A stretch of 14,265 bases of DNA from JACCUZ01 sp038246575. Lineage in GTDB: Bacteria; Actinomycetota; Actinomycetes; JACCUZ01. Made by a program: the position numbers and the translations under genes. Location of the stretch: the NCBI GenBank assembly GCA_038246575.1, contig JBBRVU010000102.1, forward strand, positions 1 to 14,265, written 5' to 3'. Shown here one piece after another: positions 13,041 through 14,265 of the stretch. Within the stretch, counting starts at the first letter, position 1, and each line of letters starts with the position of its first letter. The notes beneath the pieces are model-generated. The model was given only the letters and a program-made list of their open reading frames with translations. It had not been told where the DNA came from and searched no databases.

Positions 13041-14265
13041 ACCCGTCCACGGCACTGGCGACCGTCGTCGTCGACGAGCTGGTGCGAGGCGGCGTGCGCG
13101 AGGCCGTGCTCTGCCCCGGGTCGCGCAACGCACCGCTGTCCTTCGCGCTGCATGCCGCCGACGCCGCCGGCCGGCTGCGGCTGCACGTGCGTATCGACGA
13201 GCGCACCGCCGGCTTCCTCGCGCTCGGGCTGGCCAAGGCGTCCGGGGGTCCAGTGCCGGTCGTGACCACATCCGGGACGGCGGCGGTCAACCTGCACCCG
13301 GCCGTCGTCGAGGCCGACTGGTCGCGAGTCCGGCTGGTCGCGATCACCGCCGACCGGCCGGCCGAGCTGCGCGGCACCGGTGCCAACCAGACCATCGACC
13401 AGATCGACCTCTTCGGCCGGTCGGTGCGCTACTTCCGCGACCTGTCGGTGGACACCGAGCCGACTGTCGTCGGCTGGCGGACGATGCTGGACCACGCGCT
13501 GGTCACGGGCAGCAGCGGACCGGTGCATCTCAACATCGCGTTCCGGGAGCCACTGGTTCCCGACGGCGATCCGTTCTGGCCCGCCCCGCTGGACCCGCTG
13601 ATCGAGCGGACGCCGGGGGACGGCACCCGCGACTGGGGCTACGAGCCCATCGCGACCGGGCCGCGGACCGTCGTCGTCGCGGGCGACCAGGCGCTCGCGG
13701 ACGCCCGCGGGCTGGCCGAGGCCGGCGGGTGGCCGCTGCTGGCCGAGCCGAGCTCGGGCCACCGCACCGGGCCCAACGCGCTTGCCGCCTACCGACTGCT
13801 GCTGGACGGACGGGGCGACGACATCGAGCGAGTGATCGTGGCCGGCCGGCCGACGCTGTCCCGGCCGGTCACCGCGCTGCTGGCGCGCGACGACGTGGAG
13901 ATCGTGCGACTGCGCGACGACCCGCGCACTCCGGCGGTGAGCGGCGTGGCCGACGAGGAGTGGCTGGTCCGCTGGCTCGACGCCGACCGGATGGCTCGAG
14001 AGTCCCTGGCCGCGGTCCTCGCCGACGAACCGGTCAGCGGCCCAGCCGTGGCCCGCACGCTGGCCGCGGCCCTGACGCCGGATGCCCTGCTGGTCGCCGG
14101 GTCGTCCAGCGCCATCCGCGACCTCGACCTCGCCGAGCCGTGGGCCGACGCTCCGCTGGTCCTCGCCAACCGGGGGGCCTCCGGCATCGACGGCACCATG
14201 TCGACTGCGGTCGGCGCCGCGTTGGCGCATCAGGCCCGGGCGGACGGCGACGAGCGCCCCGCGTA
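13037..14265 (+). CDS. menD: SEPHCHC synthase (ThDP-dependent), 3' end outside window
   Basis: Open from ATG 13037 to the window edge, giving 409 residues of an expected 550 or so. VLCPGSRNAPLSFAL (24-38) and RIDERTAGFLALG (52-64) form the N-terminal Pyr domain. Glu55 is the conserved residue that activates the ThDP aminopyrimidine. TTSGTAAVNLHPAV (77-90) and the NQTIDQIDLFG segment (117-127) follow, and NRGASGIDGT (378-387) opens the PP domain. The rest of that domain, with the metal-binding GDxxF-N motif, lies beyond the edge. MenD adds 2-oxoglutarate-derived succinyl semialdehyde to isochorismate, the first committed step of menaquinone synthesis. Its ATG overlaps the menC TGA (ATGA). No frameshift or internal stop is seen in the visible part. 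Confidence 0.96.
   Translation, partial: MNPSTALATVVVDELVRGGVREAVLCPGSRNAPLSFALHAADAAGRLRLHVRIDERTAGFLALGLAKASGGPVPVVTTSGTAAVNLHPAVVEADWSRVRLVAITADRPAELRGTGANQTIDQIDLFGRSVRYFRDLSVDTEPTVVGWRTMLDHALVTGSSGPVHLNIAFREPLVPDGDPFWPAPLDPLIERTPGDGTRDWGYEPIATGPRTVVVAGDQALADARGLAEAGGWPLLAEPSSGHRTGPNALAAYRLLLDGRGDDIERVIVAGRPTLSRPVTALLARDDVEIVRLRDDPRTPAVSGVADEEWLVRWLDADRMARESLAAVLADEPVSGPAVARTLAAALTPDALLVAGSSSAIRDLDLAEPWADAPLVLANRGASGIDGTMSTAVGAALAHQARADGDERPA

Overview
The window is very GC-rich (third codon positions almost always G/C) and gene-dense, with many GTG starts and frequent starts that lack a ribosome binding site but sit 6-7 nt after a TANNNT-like -10 element. The proteins (actinobacterial-type MenB/MenE, DUF2071, TraR/DksA, PLDc_N-type membrane protein) point to a high-GC actinobacterium. 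I cannot fix the order or genus from sequence alone. No tRNA, rRNA, insertion sequence, phage gene or CRISPR array is visible.

Layout. (1) Positions 1-2078, minus strand: a conserved protein of unknown function followed 7 nt later by a MerB-like (organomercurial lyase family) gene running off the left edge. This second gene has an in-frame UGA exactly where MerB has its second catalytic cysteine (Cys159). Homologous sequence continues in frame after the UGA, and a 7-bp hairpin with a GGUC loop starts 12 nt after it, as in bacterial SECIS elements. I read it as a selenocysteine-containing MerB-family protein; this is the most interesting item here. (2) 2258-5000, plus strand: a patatin-like hydrolase with a membrane-spanning insertion, then a TraR/DksA-type zinc-finger protein 1 nt behind it. 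(3) 5008-5373, minus: a small two-helix membrane protein. (4) 5450-6712, plus: a GT4 glycosyltransferase. (5) 6720-8121, minus: an S51-type peptidase followed by a DUF2071 protein. (6) 8194-9114, plus: an alpha/beta hydrolase. (7) 9075-14265: a menaquinone cluster, with menB-menE-menA on the minus strand diverging from menC-menD on the plus strand; menD is cut by the right edge.

The menaquinone genes cover most of the pathway: MenD makes SEPHCHC, MenC forms o-succinylbenzoate, MenE makes its CoA ester, MenB closes the naphthoate ring and MenA prenylates it. The isochorismate synthase, the SHCHC synthase, the thioesterase and the final methyltransferase are not in the window. menB and menC start codons are only 18 bp apart, so both must be expressed from a nearly leaderless divergent promoter or from promoters inside each other's coding sequence. 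The other genes look like ordinary chromosomal actinobacterial content.
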